Source: an uncultured Bacteroidales bacterium (lineage in GTDB: Bacteria > Bacteroidota > Bacteroidia > Bacteroidales > UBA932). Taken from it: DNA of 64,000 bases. Where the stretch lies: the NCBI GenBank assembly GCA_944325495.1, contig CALVAD010000002.1:62001-126000 (forward strand), written 5' to 3'. The translations under genes and the position numbers were made by a program. Below, piece after piece: positions 42,292 through 50,771 of this stretch; the first letter of the stretch is position 1; every line of letters starts with the position of its first letter. A model generated the notes under the pieces. That model did not search any database. It was not told the origin of the DNA and worked only from the letters and a program-made list of their open reading frames with translations.

Positions 42292-43137
42292 ATGTGGATT
42301 TGGCTCACCCTTTTCTCTGCGATTCTGCTAGGGTCGTATGATATTGTAAAGAAGCAGGCGGTAAAGAGCAACAGCGTCCTCTGGGTGCTTTTCGGCGCGA
42401 CCGCCCTCTCCACCCTGTTCCTCACGCCGTTCTTCAGCCCCGGTCCGCCGGAAGACCATCTCCGGCTGATGGCGAAGGCGGTGCTGGTGTCGCTGTCGTG
42501 GATCTCGGGACTGATAGCCATCAAGCTGCTCCCGCTGACGACGGTAAGCACCATCAAGGCCTCGCGGCCGATGTTCGTGGTCCTGTTCTCCCTGATCATC
42601 TTCCAGGAGAAGCTCAACCTGCTGCAGTGGGCCGGGGTTCTGCTCGTGATCGCCGCCCTGCTGCTGCTCGGACGCTCCAGCAAGAAGGAAGGGGTCACCT
42701 TCACAAGCAACAAGGGGCTCGCATGGATGGTCGTCTCGGTGCTCACCGGAGTCGCGAGCGCCCTGTACGACAAGCATATACTCGGGCTCATGGAGCCCCT
42801 GTTCGTCCAGAGCTGGACGAACCTCTACATCAGCATAATCCTCGCGCTCGTGCTTCTGGCCGACCGGCTCCGCGACCGGAAGGGCTTCCGGAAATTCCAA
42901 TGGGACTGGAAGCTGCTGCTTATCGCCGTGCTCATCACGGGCTCCGACATGCTCTACTTCTTCGCGGTGAGCGAGGAGGGGGCCCTGCTTTCGGTCATCT
43001 CGATAACACGGCGGAGTTCGGTGCTCATAACCTTCCTCGGCGGCGCCCTGGTGTTCAAGGAGAACAACATACGCGACAAGTTCATCGACATGGTGATAAT
43101 GCTGGCCGGCGTGATAATGCTGCTCTTCTCCTCATAG
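42292..43137 (+). CDS. EamA/DMT superfamily transporter
   Basis: The 281-residue protein has about ten hydrophobic helices in two EamA-like halves (MWIWLTLFSAILLGSYDIVKKQAV at the start; MVVSVLTGVASALYDKHIL opening the second half). Typical EamA turns are seen in TTVSTIKASRPMFVVLFSLI and SVISITRRSSVLITFLGGALVFKE. Substrate is unknown; drug/metabolite export or nucleotide-sugar transport are possible in the family. The ATG at 42292 is preferred to a TTG seven codons upstream, which would lie inside the promoter box. It heads an operon with the S41 protease, recO and U32 genes. Confidence 0.87.
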   Translation: MWIWLTLFSAILLGSYDIVKKQAVKSNSVLWVLFGATALSTLFLTPFFSPGPPEDHLRLMAKAVLVSLSWISGLIAIKLLPLTTVSTIKASRPMFVVLFSLIIFQEKLNLLQWAGVLLVIAALLLLGRSSKKEGVTFTSNKGLAWMVVSVLTGVASALYDKHILGLMEPLFVQSWTNLYISIILALVLLADRLRDRKGFRKFQWDWKLLLIAVLITGSDMLYFFAVSEEGALLSVISITRRSSVLITFLGGALVFKENNIRDKFIDMVIMLAGVIMLLFSS

Positions 43138-43158
43138 AAAGTACACACTTCCATCTCC

Positions 43159-44796
43159 ATGATACATTTGAAAACATATATCACCTCCGTCCTGACCGCG
43201 GCGCTGCTGCTTGCCGGGACATGCGGCGTCTCCGCGCAGTCGAAGAACTTCCTGCTCGGCAAGTGGACCGAGACCCACGCCGCGATACTCAAGGAGCTCT
43301 CGGAGTCCTACGTCGATTCGCTGCCCGTCGACAAGATGGAGCGCAAGGGAATTGACGCGATGCTCTCCGAGCTGGACCCCTACACGGTATTCATCCCCGC
43401 CGAGGAGAACGAAGATCTTCAGATGATGATACAGAAGGCCTACGGCGGCATAGGCGCGGTCATCTACAAGCCCGATGTGGACGGCAACGTGATCATCAAC
43501 GAACCCTACGCCGGCTCGCCCGCCGAGAAATACGGGCTCAAGTGCGGCGACGAGATACTCGCCATCGACGGGAACACGGTCCATGGCCTCACGTCCCAGG
43601 AATGCAGCGACAGGATGCGCGGCGAGCCTGGCACCCAGGTTCTGTTCTCCGTCAGGAAACTCCGCACGCGCGACACCGTGGACGTAAAGGTCACGAGGGA
43701 GAAGATCCGCATACCCGACATAGAATTCGCGGGCATGCTCGACGGCACCACGGGATACATACTCCAGAGCGGATTCACCGAAGGGGTCGGCAAGGAGATG
43801 AGAGCCGCGGTGACCCGGCTCAGGAACATGGGCATGAAGACCCTCGTGCTCGACCTCAGGGGCAACGGCGGAGGCCTGCTGAACGAAGCAGCCGAGATAG
43901 TCTCCATCTTCCTCCCGAAGGGCTCGCTGGTGGTGACCGCCAGAGGCAGGGACTCCAGGTCCGACTACACGGTGAAGACCAGCCAGAATCCCGTGGACAC
44001 CGGACTGGAGCTTATCGTGCTCGTGGATTCCGCCTCAGCCTCAGCCTCCGAAATCGTGGCCGGAGCGCTACAGGACACCGACAGGGCGACCATAATGGGA
44101 CAGCGCACCTTCGGCAAGGGCCTGGTGCAGAGCATACGTCCGCTGCCCTACGGAGGGGAGCTCAAGGTGACCACCGCCAAATACTATACGCCCTCGGGCC
44201 GCTGCGTGCAGGCCATAGACTACTCCCACCGCAATGAGGACGGCAGCGTCGGCCACATACCCGACTCGCTCACGAGGGAGTTCAGAACCGCCCACGGCAG
44301 GACCGTGCGCGACGGAGGCGGCATAACGCCCGACGTGACGCTCGATGAGAAGGAATACAGCCGCATCACATACGCGCTCGTAGCCTACGGAGTCATCGAG
44401 GAATATGTGCTGGACTATGTGCGCAGGCACGAGAGCATAGCGCCCGCCGGTGAATTCCGTTTCAGCGACGAGGATTACGAGGACTTCGTAAACTTCGCCA
44501 AGGGCAAGGACTTCGACTACCGCTCCACCGCCAAGGCGCTCTTCGACGGCATGAAGGAGGAGCTCGACAAGGACGGACTGAGCGAGGGTATCTCGGCGCA
44601 GCTCGACACTCTCGAGAAGGCGATAAACCTCGAGAAGGAAGATTTCCTGCGCCTGAAGAAGGACGAGATCATCCCCCTGCTCGAAGAAGAAATAGTCGTG
44701 CGCTACTATTTCCAGGAAGCCGGAGTCGCGGTGCGGCTGCGTTACGACGACGCCCTCAGGCAGGCTCTCGGAAGCGAGAGAATCCCCCGCTACTGA
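43159..44796 (+). CDS. S41 family C-terminal processing peptidase
   Basis: The 545-residue protein has a signal peptide (MIHLKTYITSVLTAALLLAGTCGVSAQ), an N-terminal helical part, a PDZ domain (NEPYAGSPAEKYGLKCGDEILAIDG), and the S41 protease core with LRGNGGGLLNEA, the Ser nucleophile in SASASASEIVAGALQ, and the Lys in QRTFGKGLVQ. It acts in the periplasm on protein C-termini. The C-terminal 160 residues are helical and charged. It is 21 bases after the EamA gene and its stop overlaps the recO start (TGATG). Confidence 0.94.
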   Translation: MIHLKTYITSVLTAALLLAGTCGVSAQSKNFLLGKWTETHAAILKELSESYVDSLPVDKMERKGIDAMLSELDPYTVFIPAEENEDLQMMIQKAYGGIGAVIYKPDVDGNVIINEPYAGSPAEKYGLKCGDEILAIDGNTVHGLTSQECSDRMRGEPGTQVLFSVRKLRTRDTVDVKVTREKIRIPDIEFAGMLDGTTGYILQSGFTEGVGKEMRAAVTRLRNMGMKTLVLDLRGNGGGLLNEAAEIVSIFLPKGSLVVTARGRDSRSDYTVKTSQNPVDTGLELIVLVDSASASASEIVAGALQDTDRATIMGQRTFGKGLVQSIRPLPYGGELKVTTAKYYTPSGRCVQAIDYSHRNEDGSVGHIPDSLTREFRTAHGRTVRDGGGITPDVTLDEKEYSRITYALVAYGVIEEYVLDYVRRHESIAPAGEFRFSDEDYEDFVNFAKGKDFDYRSTAKALFDGMKEELDKDGLSEGISAQLDTLEKAINLEKEDFLRLKKDEIIPLLEEEIVVRYYFQEAGVAVRLRYDDALRQALGSERIPRY

Positions 44797-45446
44797 TGGT
44801 CCGGCGCTCCGAGCTCATAGTGCTCAACTTCACCAAGCTCAAGGAAAGCTCACTGGTGCTGCACTGCCTGAGCCCCGACTGGGGCCGCCGGGGCTTCATC
44901 ACCTCCGTCGGCAAGGCCTCGGGCACCGCGCTGTTCCAGCCTCTGAGCATCCTGGACGCCGAAGTTGTGGAGAACCCGCGCTCGGAACTCTGGAGAGTCC
45001 GCGGCCTCAGCGCGAAATACAGCCTGAACGGCATCAGGTCGGACATGGTGAAGAACAGCATGACCATGTTCATGAGCGAAGTGCTGTACCGGACCATACA
45101 CGAAGGCGACACCGAGGACGGACTCTACGAATGGTGCAGGAAGGCCGTACTCACGCTCGACGCGCTCGACAGGGACTATGCCAACTATCACCTGCGCTTC
45201 CTGCTGGAATTCGCGGCCGCCTTGGGGTTCTCCCCCTCCGTCGAGGGCCTCGCGCCCTTCTGCGGCGACAGGCGGAAGGAGATAGAGGCGCTCGTGAGTT
45301 CGGACTTCGCCTCATGCATGCTGCTCCCGCTGACCGGACAGGCGCGCGGAGACATAGCCGAGAAGCTGCTCGGATACATCGAATACCACACAGGAGAACG
45401 GATAAACGTGCGGTCGCTCGCCGTCCTGCGCGAACTCTATGAATGA
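44796..45446 (+). CDS. recO: DNA repair protein RecO
   Basis: RecO loads RecA with RecR in the RecF pathway. The 216-residue protein has the N-terminal OB-fold (SELIVLNFTKLKESSLVLHCLS...GRRGFIT) and the helical C-terminal part (YANYHLRFLLEFAAALGFSPS...PFCGDRRKE), shorter than E. coli RecO (242) and without the four-Cys zinc site of some forms. It overlaps the preceding protease gene by one base and the next gene by four (ATGA). Confidence 0.9.
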   Translation: MVRRSELIVLNFTKLKESSLVLHCLSPDWGRRGFITSVGKASGTALFQPLSILDAEVVENPRSELWRVRGLSAKYSLNGIRSDMVKNSMTMFMSEVLYRTIHEGDTEDGLYEWCRKAVLTLDALDRDYANYHLRFLLEFAAALGFSPSVEGLAPFCGDRRKEIEALVSSDFASCMLLPLTGQARGDIAEKLLGYIEYHTGERINVRSLAVLRELYE

Positions 45447-46720
45447 AACCGTTGAAAATGGACAGGAAAGAACTTGAGATAATGGCGCCGGCGGGCAATT
45501 TCGAATGTCTGCACGCCGCCATCCAGGGAGGAGCCGATTCCGTATACTTCGGAGTCGGAAAGCTCAACATGCGCAGCCATTCCGCCGCGAACTTCCGTCC
45601 GGAAGACCTCGCCGAAGTCGTAAGGACATGCCGCGCCGCCGGGGTGAAAAGCTACCTGACACTCAACATAACCCTCTACGAGGAGGAGCTCGGGGACATG
45701 CGCGCCACGCTCGACGCGGCGAAGGCGGCAGGCGTCGACGCCGTGATAGCCTCGGACATGGCAGCCATCGGCTACTGCCGCGAAATCGGTCTGGAAGTGC
45801 ACATCTCCACCCAGCTGTCGATCTCCAACTCCGAGTCCCTGCGCTTCTATTCCCGGTTCGCCGACGTGGTGGTGCTCGCGAGGGAACTCAACCTCGACCA
45901 GGTGCGCAGCATCAGCGACACGATATCCCGCGACAACATCTGCGGCCCGTCCGGCAGGCCGGTACGCATAGAAATGTTCGCCCACGGCGCCCTCTGCATG
46001 GCCATAAGCGGCAAATGCTACCTCTCGCTGCACAGCTACGGAGCTTCCGCAAACCGCGGCTCCTGCTATCAGGTGTGCCGGCGCGGCTACGAGGTCACCG
46101 ACCTGGAGACCGGCAACCAATTGGTGGTGGACAACAAGTACATAATGTCGCCCAAGGACCTCTGCACCATAGACTTCATGGACAAGATCATAGCCAGCGG
46201 CGTCAAGGTGTTCAAGATAGAGGGCCGCGCCCGTTCGGCGGAATATGTAAAACGCTGCGCCTCCTGCTACAGACGCGCCGCCGACGCGGTATGCGACGGG
46301 GAATACACGCCCGAACTGGCGGCGGAACTCAAGAGGCAGCTCGCCGAAGTCTTCAACCGCGGCTTCTGGGACGGCTACTACCAGGGCGCGTACCTCGGCC
46401 AGTGGAGCGAGGTCTACGGCTCGCAAGCCACCAGGACGAAAATCTACTGCGGCAAGATAACCAACTGGTTCGACAGGATAGGGGTTGCTGAAATCGGCGT
46501 GGAGTCCGTCCCCCTGCACAGAGGCGACAGGCTGATGGTCACCGGCGCCACCACCGGAGTCGTGGAATTCGACGCCGCCGACCTCCGTGTGAACCTCGAC
46601 GCCGCCGATGTCGCGGAAAAGGGCGTGCGCTGCTCGGTCGCCGTCAATCCTTCAATCTGTCCCGACGGCAGGCTGCGCCGGGGCGACAAGGTCTTCATCT
46701 GGCGAGAAAAGCAGCCATAG
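45443..46720 (+). CDS. U32 family peptidase-like protein (tRNA/rRNA hydroxylation type)
   Basis: The 425-residue protein belongs to the U32 family: ELEIMAPAGNFECLHAAIQGGADSVYFG, the conserved EMFAHGALCMAISGKCYLS, and the Cys cluster NRGSCYQVCRRGY, then KIEGRARSAEYV. Characterised relatives (TrhP/YegQ, RlhA) hydroxylate tRNA or rRNA with an iron-sulfur cluster, so RNA hydroxylation is more likely than proteolysis. The C-terminal beta domain (HRGDRLMVTGATTGVVEF) is present. Its last 26 bases overlap the convergent rdgB 3' end. Confidence 0.9.
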   Translation: MKPLKMDRKELEIMAPAGNFECLHAAIQGGADSVYFGVGKLNMRSHSAANFRPEDLAEVVRTCRAAGVKSYLTLNITLYEEELGDMRATLDAAKAAGVDAVIASDMAAIGYCREIGLEVHISTQLSISNSESLRFYSRFADVVVLARELNLDQVRSISDTISRDNICGPSGRPVRIEMFAHGALCMAISGKCYLSLHSYGASANRGSCYQVCRRGYEVTDLETGNQLVVDNKYIMSPKDLCTIDFMDKIIASGVKVFKIEGRARSAEYVKRCASCYRRAADAVCDGEYTPELAAELKRQLAEVFNRGFWDGYYQGAYLGQWSEVYGSQATRTKIYCGKITNWFDRIGVAEIGVESVPLHRGDRLMVTGATTGVVEFDAADLRVNLDAADVAEKGVRCSVAVNPSICPDGRLRRGDKVFIWREKQP

Positions 46721-47363
46721 CGCGGATTGCCTTGCCGCGATGGGAGACGGCGTTCTTCTGCTCCTCGGGAAGGTCGGCGAAAGTCAGCGGGCGCGCTTCC
46801 GGAACGGCCGGCTCGCTTTCATCGCCGCGGGCGGGAAATCCGGTTTCGCCCGACCTGCGGACGAGCTCCAGTTCGGCTGCGTCGGGAACGAATATCGGGT
46901 CGTAGCCGAAGCCGCCGCTGCCCGAACGCTCCCGGGCTATGCTCCCCTCGACCGTACCGTCGAAGAAAAATTCCTTTCCGCCGAGAATCAGCGTGACCAC
47001 CGTGCGGAAACGGGCGCTGCGGCCGGCATCCGGACCGAGTTTCTCCAGTTCCGAGAGCAGCTTGGCCATGTTGGCGCCGCTGTCGTGACCTTCCCCCGCA
47101 TAGCGGGCCGAATAGATTCCGGGCGCACCTCCGAGTGCATCGACTTCGAGACCGGTGTCGTCGGCGAAGCAGTCGAGGCCGGTCAGGCCATAGACATGAC
47201 GCGCCTTTATCAGCGAGTTCTCCTTCAGGCTCGCACCGTTCTCCTCGACATCTCCGTCGATTCCGAGATCCGCCGGCAAAAGCACTTCGAACCCGGGACC
47301 GAGAATTTCGGCCGCCTCACGGAGCTTGCCCCTGTTTGCAGTTGCGAATACGATTCTCTTCAT
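46695..47363 (-). CDS. rdgB: dITP/XTP pyrophosphatase (RdgB/HAM1)
   Basis: RdgB removes deaminated purine nucleotides such as dITP and XTP from the pool. From MKRIVFATANRGKLREAAEIL the protein is 222 residues. It has the nucleotide-binding FATANRGK, the catalytic DDTGLEVDALGGAPGIYSARYAG, GYDPIF, FADLPEEQKNAVSHRGKAIRAM. The start upstream in frame would read through the promoter of the divergent gene and was rejected. It is slightly longer than E. coli RdgB (197) owing to an insert rich in Glu/Arg after DPIFVPD. Confidence 0.93.
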   Translation of the reverse strand: MKRIVFATANRGKLREAAEILGPGFEVLLPADLGIDGDVEENGASLKENSLIKARHVYGLTGLDCFADDTGLEVDALGGAPGIYSARYAGEGHDSGANMAKLLSELEKLGPDAGRSARFRTVVTLILGGKEFFFDGTVEGSIARERSGSGGFGYDPIFVPDAAELELVRRSGETGFPARGDESEPAVPEARPLTFADLPEEQKNAVSHRGKAIRAMAAFLAR

Positions 47364-47368
47364 GGACG

Positions 47369-47397
47369 CAAAGGTAGCGGAAAAATCAGTATCTTTG
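47369..47397. promoter_or_regulatory. Back-to-back -7 boxes of rdgB and the prenyl synthase gene
   Basis: Minus strand TACCTTTG (47376-47369) ends five bases before the rdgB ATG; plus strand TATCTTTG (47390-47397) ends six bases before the ATG at 47404. The start codons are only 40 bases apart. Confidence 0.6.
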
Positions 47398-47403
47398 TAG
47401 AAT

Positions 47404-48384
47404 ATGATTACCGAAAGCCAGATTGACCTGATTGTCAAGGACATGTTCCGCGGCATCAGCTTCACCAGCGAGCCGCAGGGGCTCTACGATCCGCTGAGAT
47501 ATATGATAGAGATAGGAGGCAAGCGGATACGGCCGAAGCTCTGCCTCACGGCCTACTCCTTCTTCAACGACAATTTCGGCGAGGAGATACTCTCGCCGGC
47601 CGCCGCCCTCGAGGTGTTCCACTCGTTCACCCTGATGCACGATGACATCATGGACCGCTCACCGCTCAGGCGTGGCGTGCCCACGGTCTGGACCAGATGG
47701 AACGAAAGCACGGCGATACTCTCGGGTGACGTGATGCTGATCGACGCCTACAAACGCATGGCCAGAGCTCCCCAGCATGTGCACGACAAGGTCATGAACC
47801 TGTTTTTCAAGACCACGGTCGAAGTCTGCGAAGGCCAGCAGTACGACATGGACTTCGAGAGCAAGGACATGGTCACGATGGAGGAATACGACAAGATGAT
47901 AGGCCTCAAGACCGCCGTGCTCATAGCATGCTCCGCAAAGACGGGCGCACTGATAGGAGGAGCGCCGGACAAGATCTGCGACGCGCTCTACAATTACGGA
48001 TACCAGCTCGGAATGGCCTTCCAGATCGCCGACGACTATCTTGACGCGTTCGGCGACGAGAAGGTCTTCGGCAAGCCCATAGGCGGCGACATCGTCAACA
48101 GCAAGAAGAGCTGGCTGACGGTGCGCGCTCTCGAGAAAAGCTCCGACAAGAAGGGGTTCATGGAGGCGTTCGCCCTTCCGGCGCGGTCCGATGCGCAGAA
48201 GGCGGCCAAGATATCCACCGTCAGGCAGCTCTACATCACGCTCGGAGTGGACAGGGACGCGAAGGATGAAATCCTGCACTTCACCGCCAGGGCCATGAAA
48301 GCCGTCGAAGACTCCGGTCTTACGAGGCGGCAGATTGACGAACTGGACGATTTTGCCGAGAAACTGATAGGCCGGGCGAAATAA
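47404..48384 (+). CDS. Polyprenyl (geranylgeranyl/farnesyl-type) diphosphate synthase
   Basis: The 326-residue trans-prenyltransferase has GGKRIRPKLCL, the first Asp-rich motif in FTLMHDDIMDRSPLRRG (Asp80, Asp81, Asp84), and the second in AFQIADDYLDAFGD. Residues before the first Asp motif (VFHSFTL) do not allow certain chain-length assignment. It condenses IPP with allylic diphosphates from the MEP pathway, of which ispH is in this window. The stop overlaps the rsgA start (TAATG). Confidence 0.92.
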   Translation: MITESQIDLIVKDMFRGISFTSEPQGLYDPLRYMIEIGGKRIRPKLCLTAYSFFNDNFGEEILSPAAALEVFHSFTLMHDDIMDRSPLRRGVPTVWTRWNESTAILSGDVMLIDAYKRMARAPQHVHDKVMNLFFKTTVEVCEGQQYDMDFESKDMVTMEEYDKMIGLKTAVLIACSAKTGALIGGAPDKICDALYNYGYQLGMAFQIADDYLDAFGDEKVFGKPIGGDIVNSKKSWLTVRALEKSSDKKGFMEAFALPARSDAQKAAKISTVRQLYITLGVDRDAKDEILHFTARAMKAVEDSGLTRRQIDELDDFAEKLIGRAK

Positions 48385-49361
48385 TGAGTCAGCAGACGGC
48401 ACGGACCATGACCGGAGAGGCCACGGTGGTAAAGAACGCCGGCAGCCATTTTCTGCTGAGCCGGCTGCCCGAATGGGAGCTGTTTCCCGCAGTGCTCCGG
48501 GGGAAGGTGCGGCTCGGCCATGGCACGGCGACAAATCCCGTGGCCGTCGGCGACAGAGTGCTCTACAGCTGCGGACCCGCACCCGACGAGAAGCATCCGG
48601 CGGTGATCACCGAGGTGCTCCCGCGGCGCAACTACCTGATCCGCCGCTCCACGAACCTTTCAAGGCAGTCGCACGTGATCGCCGCCAACCTCGACCAGGT
48701 GCTGGTGACGGTCAGCCTGTATTTCCCCGAAATCAAGCTGCCTTTCCTCGACAGAGTGCTGGTCACCTGCGAGGTCTACGGCATCCCTGCCGTGATACTG
48801 CTCAACAAGATAGACATGTACGGCGCCGAGGTGCCGGAGCAGGTGGAAGACTTCGTGCGCATATACGAGCGGCAGGCCGGATATCCGGTCATCAGGACCT
48901 CCGCCGTCACCGGGGAGGGCGTTGACCGGCTGCGGGAGATGTGCCGCGGAAGGCTGAGTCTGTTCACAGGAGAATCCGGCGTAGGCAAGTCAAGCCTCAT
49001 CAAGGCGGTCGACCCTTCGCTGAACCCGAAGATCGGGCTGATATCGGAAGCGCACCTGCAGGGCAGGCATACGACTTCCCTATACGAAATGTACCGGATG
49101 GGCGCCGGAAGCGCGGAAGAGGGCTACATAATCGACGCCCCGGGCCTGCGCGGGTTCGGACTCGTCGACATGGACAAGGACGAAATCTACAGATACTTCC
49201 CCGAAATGCTGCGCGTCGCCGACGACTGCCGCTTCGTCCCCTGCACCCACACCCACGAGCCGGGCTGCGCTGTCAAGACCGCCGTCGAGGACGGGCGCAT
49301 CAGCCCCGAACGCTACAATTCCTACCTCGGCATGCGCGAGGACGACAAGAAATTCCGCTGA
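48384..49361 (+). CDS. rsgA: Ribosome small subunit-dependent GTPase RsgA
   Basis: RsgA (YjeQ) is a late 30S assembly GTPase with circularly permuted motifs. The 325-residue protein has an N-terminal OB-fold (VAVGDRVLY), G4 NKID (141-144), G5 TSAVTGEG, then G1 GESGVGKSS (196-204), G3 DAPGLRGFG and a C-terminal zinc knuckle (CRFVPCTHTHEPGCAV). Length and order are normal. It is translationally coupled to the prenyl synthase gene and converges on the ATPase gene three bases away. Confidence 0.95.
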   Translation: MSQQTARTMTGEATVVKNAGSHFLLSRLPEWELFPAVLRGKVRLGHGTATNPVAVGDRVLYSCGPAPDEKHPAVITEVLPRRNYLIRRSTNLSRQSHVIAANLDQVLVTVSLYFPEIKLPFLDRVLVTCEVYGIPAVILLNKIDMYGAEVPEQVEDFVRIYERQAGYPVIRTSAVTGEGVDRLREMCRGRLSLFTGESGVGKSSLIKAVDPSLNPKIGLISEAHLQGRHTTSLYEMYRMGAGSAEEGYIIDAPGLRGFGLVDMDKDEIYRYFPEMLRVADDCRFVPCTHTHEPGCAVKTAVEDGRISPERYNSYLGMREDDKKFR

Positions 49362-49364
49362 CAA

Positions 49365-50567
49365 TCAGGACAGGAAACCAAGAAGCCAGAGAGGCAGCCT
49401 GCAGCCGGCCGGGGTTTCAATATCATCCGACAGAATATACGAATCCGCAACGCCTGCAATCTGCGCGAAACCTTTGTCACTGCCTCCGATCTCTAAAGTA
49501 TATCTTCCGTCCACCCGGAAATCCCCGCATTTTCTGCCGTATTCCACGATATGGCCGGCATTCCTGAGCTGCGTCACCGCGAATGTCTCACGGGCAGTGC
49601 CAATCCGCACCTCGGAATCCGACAGCGCATACAGAAGATTGGAATTCTCCAGATAGACCTTGTCCGGTCTGGAAAGCTTGCCGATGCTTTTCGTGTCGGA
49701 ATACAGCAGATTGAAAATTCCGGCATCGGCAAGATGCCTCAGGTACTCCACCACGGTGTCCCTGCCGACCCCGACCGCTCTGGCCAGTTTGCTGGCATCC
49801 AGTTCATAAGGAACATGCCCGGCGATGATACCGACAAGAGCCTTGATCTTCCCCAGATTGGAGACATCGACTTTTCTGAGCAGAGGCAGCTCCACATCTA
49901 TCACGAAGTTGACCACCTGACCTATCTTGATGTAATAGTCCGATGCCCGCTCCATATAAAAAGGGAAATAGCCGTATGCGAGATACTCCTTGAAAAGGCC
50001 GACCGGCCTGCACATCGAATTCACCTCGGCGCACAATGGTCCGGGATGCGCAAGAATCTGCGCAAGCGATGACTTCCCGAAATCCAGGTTCTTGTAGAAA
50101 CGCAGGAACTCCCTGAACGACAGCCCGCCGAGGAAATATCTGACGCAACGCCTCGAAAGGTCGGCGTCGGCATTCAGTATCTGAAGCAGCGACGAGCCGC
50201 TTATGACAATTTTCAGTTGCGGATACAGTTCATATATCTCCTTGACTTCCTTGCTCCAGCCCCCATATTTATGAACCTCGTCGAGCATGAGCCTCGTGCC
50301 TCCGCTCATGACGAAACGCTCCGCAAGATCAAGCAAAGTGTGCGTGGAGAAATACACGGAATCCAGCGAGCAGTACAGGACCGAACGGTCATACGCCTCA
50401 TAATTGAGCCTGACATACTGCTTCATCAGGGTGGACTTCCCCACCCCGCGGGCTCCCACCACGGCAATTAACCGACCGTCCCAGCCGATCTCCTGCATCG
50501 ATTCCCTGGCTATGGCCATAGGGGTGTTCGCCATATACTGGTCATGTCTCCTGAATAATGTCTCCAT
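49365..50567 (-). CDS. AAA family ATPase with DUF4143
   Basis: The 400-residue protein has an AAA_14-type ATPase domain with Walker A VVGARGVGKST (37-46), Walker B RLMLDEVHKYGGW and sensor VISGSSLLQI, followed by a helical/winged-helix region (YELDASKLARAVGVGRDTVVEYLRHL) and a DUF4143-like end with the nuclease-like YGRKCGDFRVDGRYTLEIGG. Such proteins are common, patchily distributed accessory genes in Bacteroidales; they are often suggested to be toxin-antitoxin-like or regulatory ATPases, but no function is established. The flanking DNA is strikingly AT-rich compared with its surroundings, which suggests acquisition. It stands alone with an operator-like palindrome in its promoter. Confidence 0.88.
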   Translation of the reverse strand: METLFRRHDQYMANTPMAIARESMQEIGWDGRLIAVVGARGVGKSTLMKQYVRLNYEAYDRSVLYCSLDSVYFSTHTLLDLAERFVMSGGTRLMLDEVHKYGGWSKEVKEIYELYPQLKIVISGSSLLQILNADADLSRRCVRYFLGGLSFREFLRFYKNLDFGKSSLAQILAHPGPLCAEVNSMCRPVGLFKEYLAYGYFPFYMERASDYYIKIGQVVNFVIDVELPLLRKVDVSNLGKIKALVGIIAGHVPYELDASKLARAVGVGRDTVVEYLRHLADAGIFNLLYSDTKSIGKLSRPDKVYLENSNLLYALSDSEVRIGTARETFAVTQLRNAGHIVEYGRKCGDFRVDGRYTLEIGGSDKGFAQIAGVADSYILSDDIETPAGCRLPLWLLGFLS

Positions 50568-50586
50568 TGTCTGAAATATTGCCGGA

Positions 50587-50623
50587 TAAATATAAACAAA
50601 CTGTTTATTATAATCAACAGTTT
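50587..50623 (-). promoter_or_regulatory. ATPase gene promoter with embedded palindrome
   Basis: Minus strand TTG (50617-50615), 20-base spacer, TATATTTA (50594-50587), close to consensus. The palindrome AAACTGTT (50598-50605) / AACAGTTT (50616-50623) lies between and over these elements, a position where a bound protein would block transcription. Confidence 0.5.
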
Positions 50624-50700
50624 ATAATATAATTTGCATTTTATATGCAACACAAATTTTAGAACTAATGATTATATGCTGCGTAAAATTGACAATACAA

Positions 50701-50736
50701 AAACAGAAGTGTCGCGCAGAGGCAACACTTCTGTTT
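50701..50736 (-). terminator. Rho-independent terminator of rnr
   Basis: AAACAGAAGTGT (50701-50712) pairs perfectly over 12 bp with ACACTTCTGTTT (50725-50736). On the minus strand it is followed by TTTGTATTG, giving a T-rich tail after the rnr stop at 50772. Confidence 0.8.
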
Positions 50737-50771
50737 GATTTTTGTTGTGTATACGCAACAGCCTGATATTT

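Noticed and set aside
39653..42331. 892-residue open frame opposite uvrA
   Set aside because: It is the antisense shadow of uvrA; composition is odd (His, Arg, Val rich) and no domain is seen. The same holds for the long antisense frames at 58-60 kb, 61-63 kb and 50.7-53 kb.
49365..50567. The AAA/DUF4143 ATPase as part of a defence island
   Set aside because: It stands alone between housekeeping genes; no nuclease, methylase, toxin partner or other defence gene is next to it.
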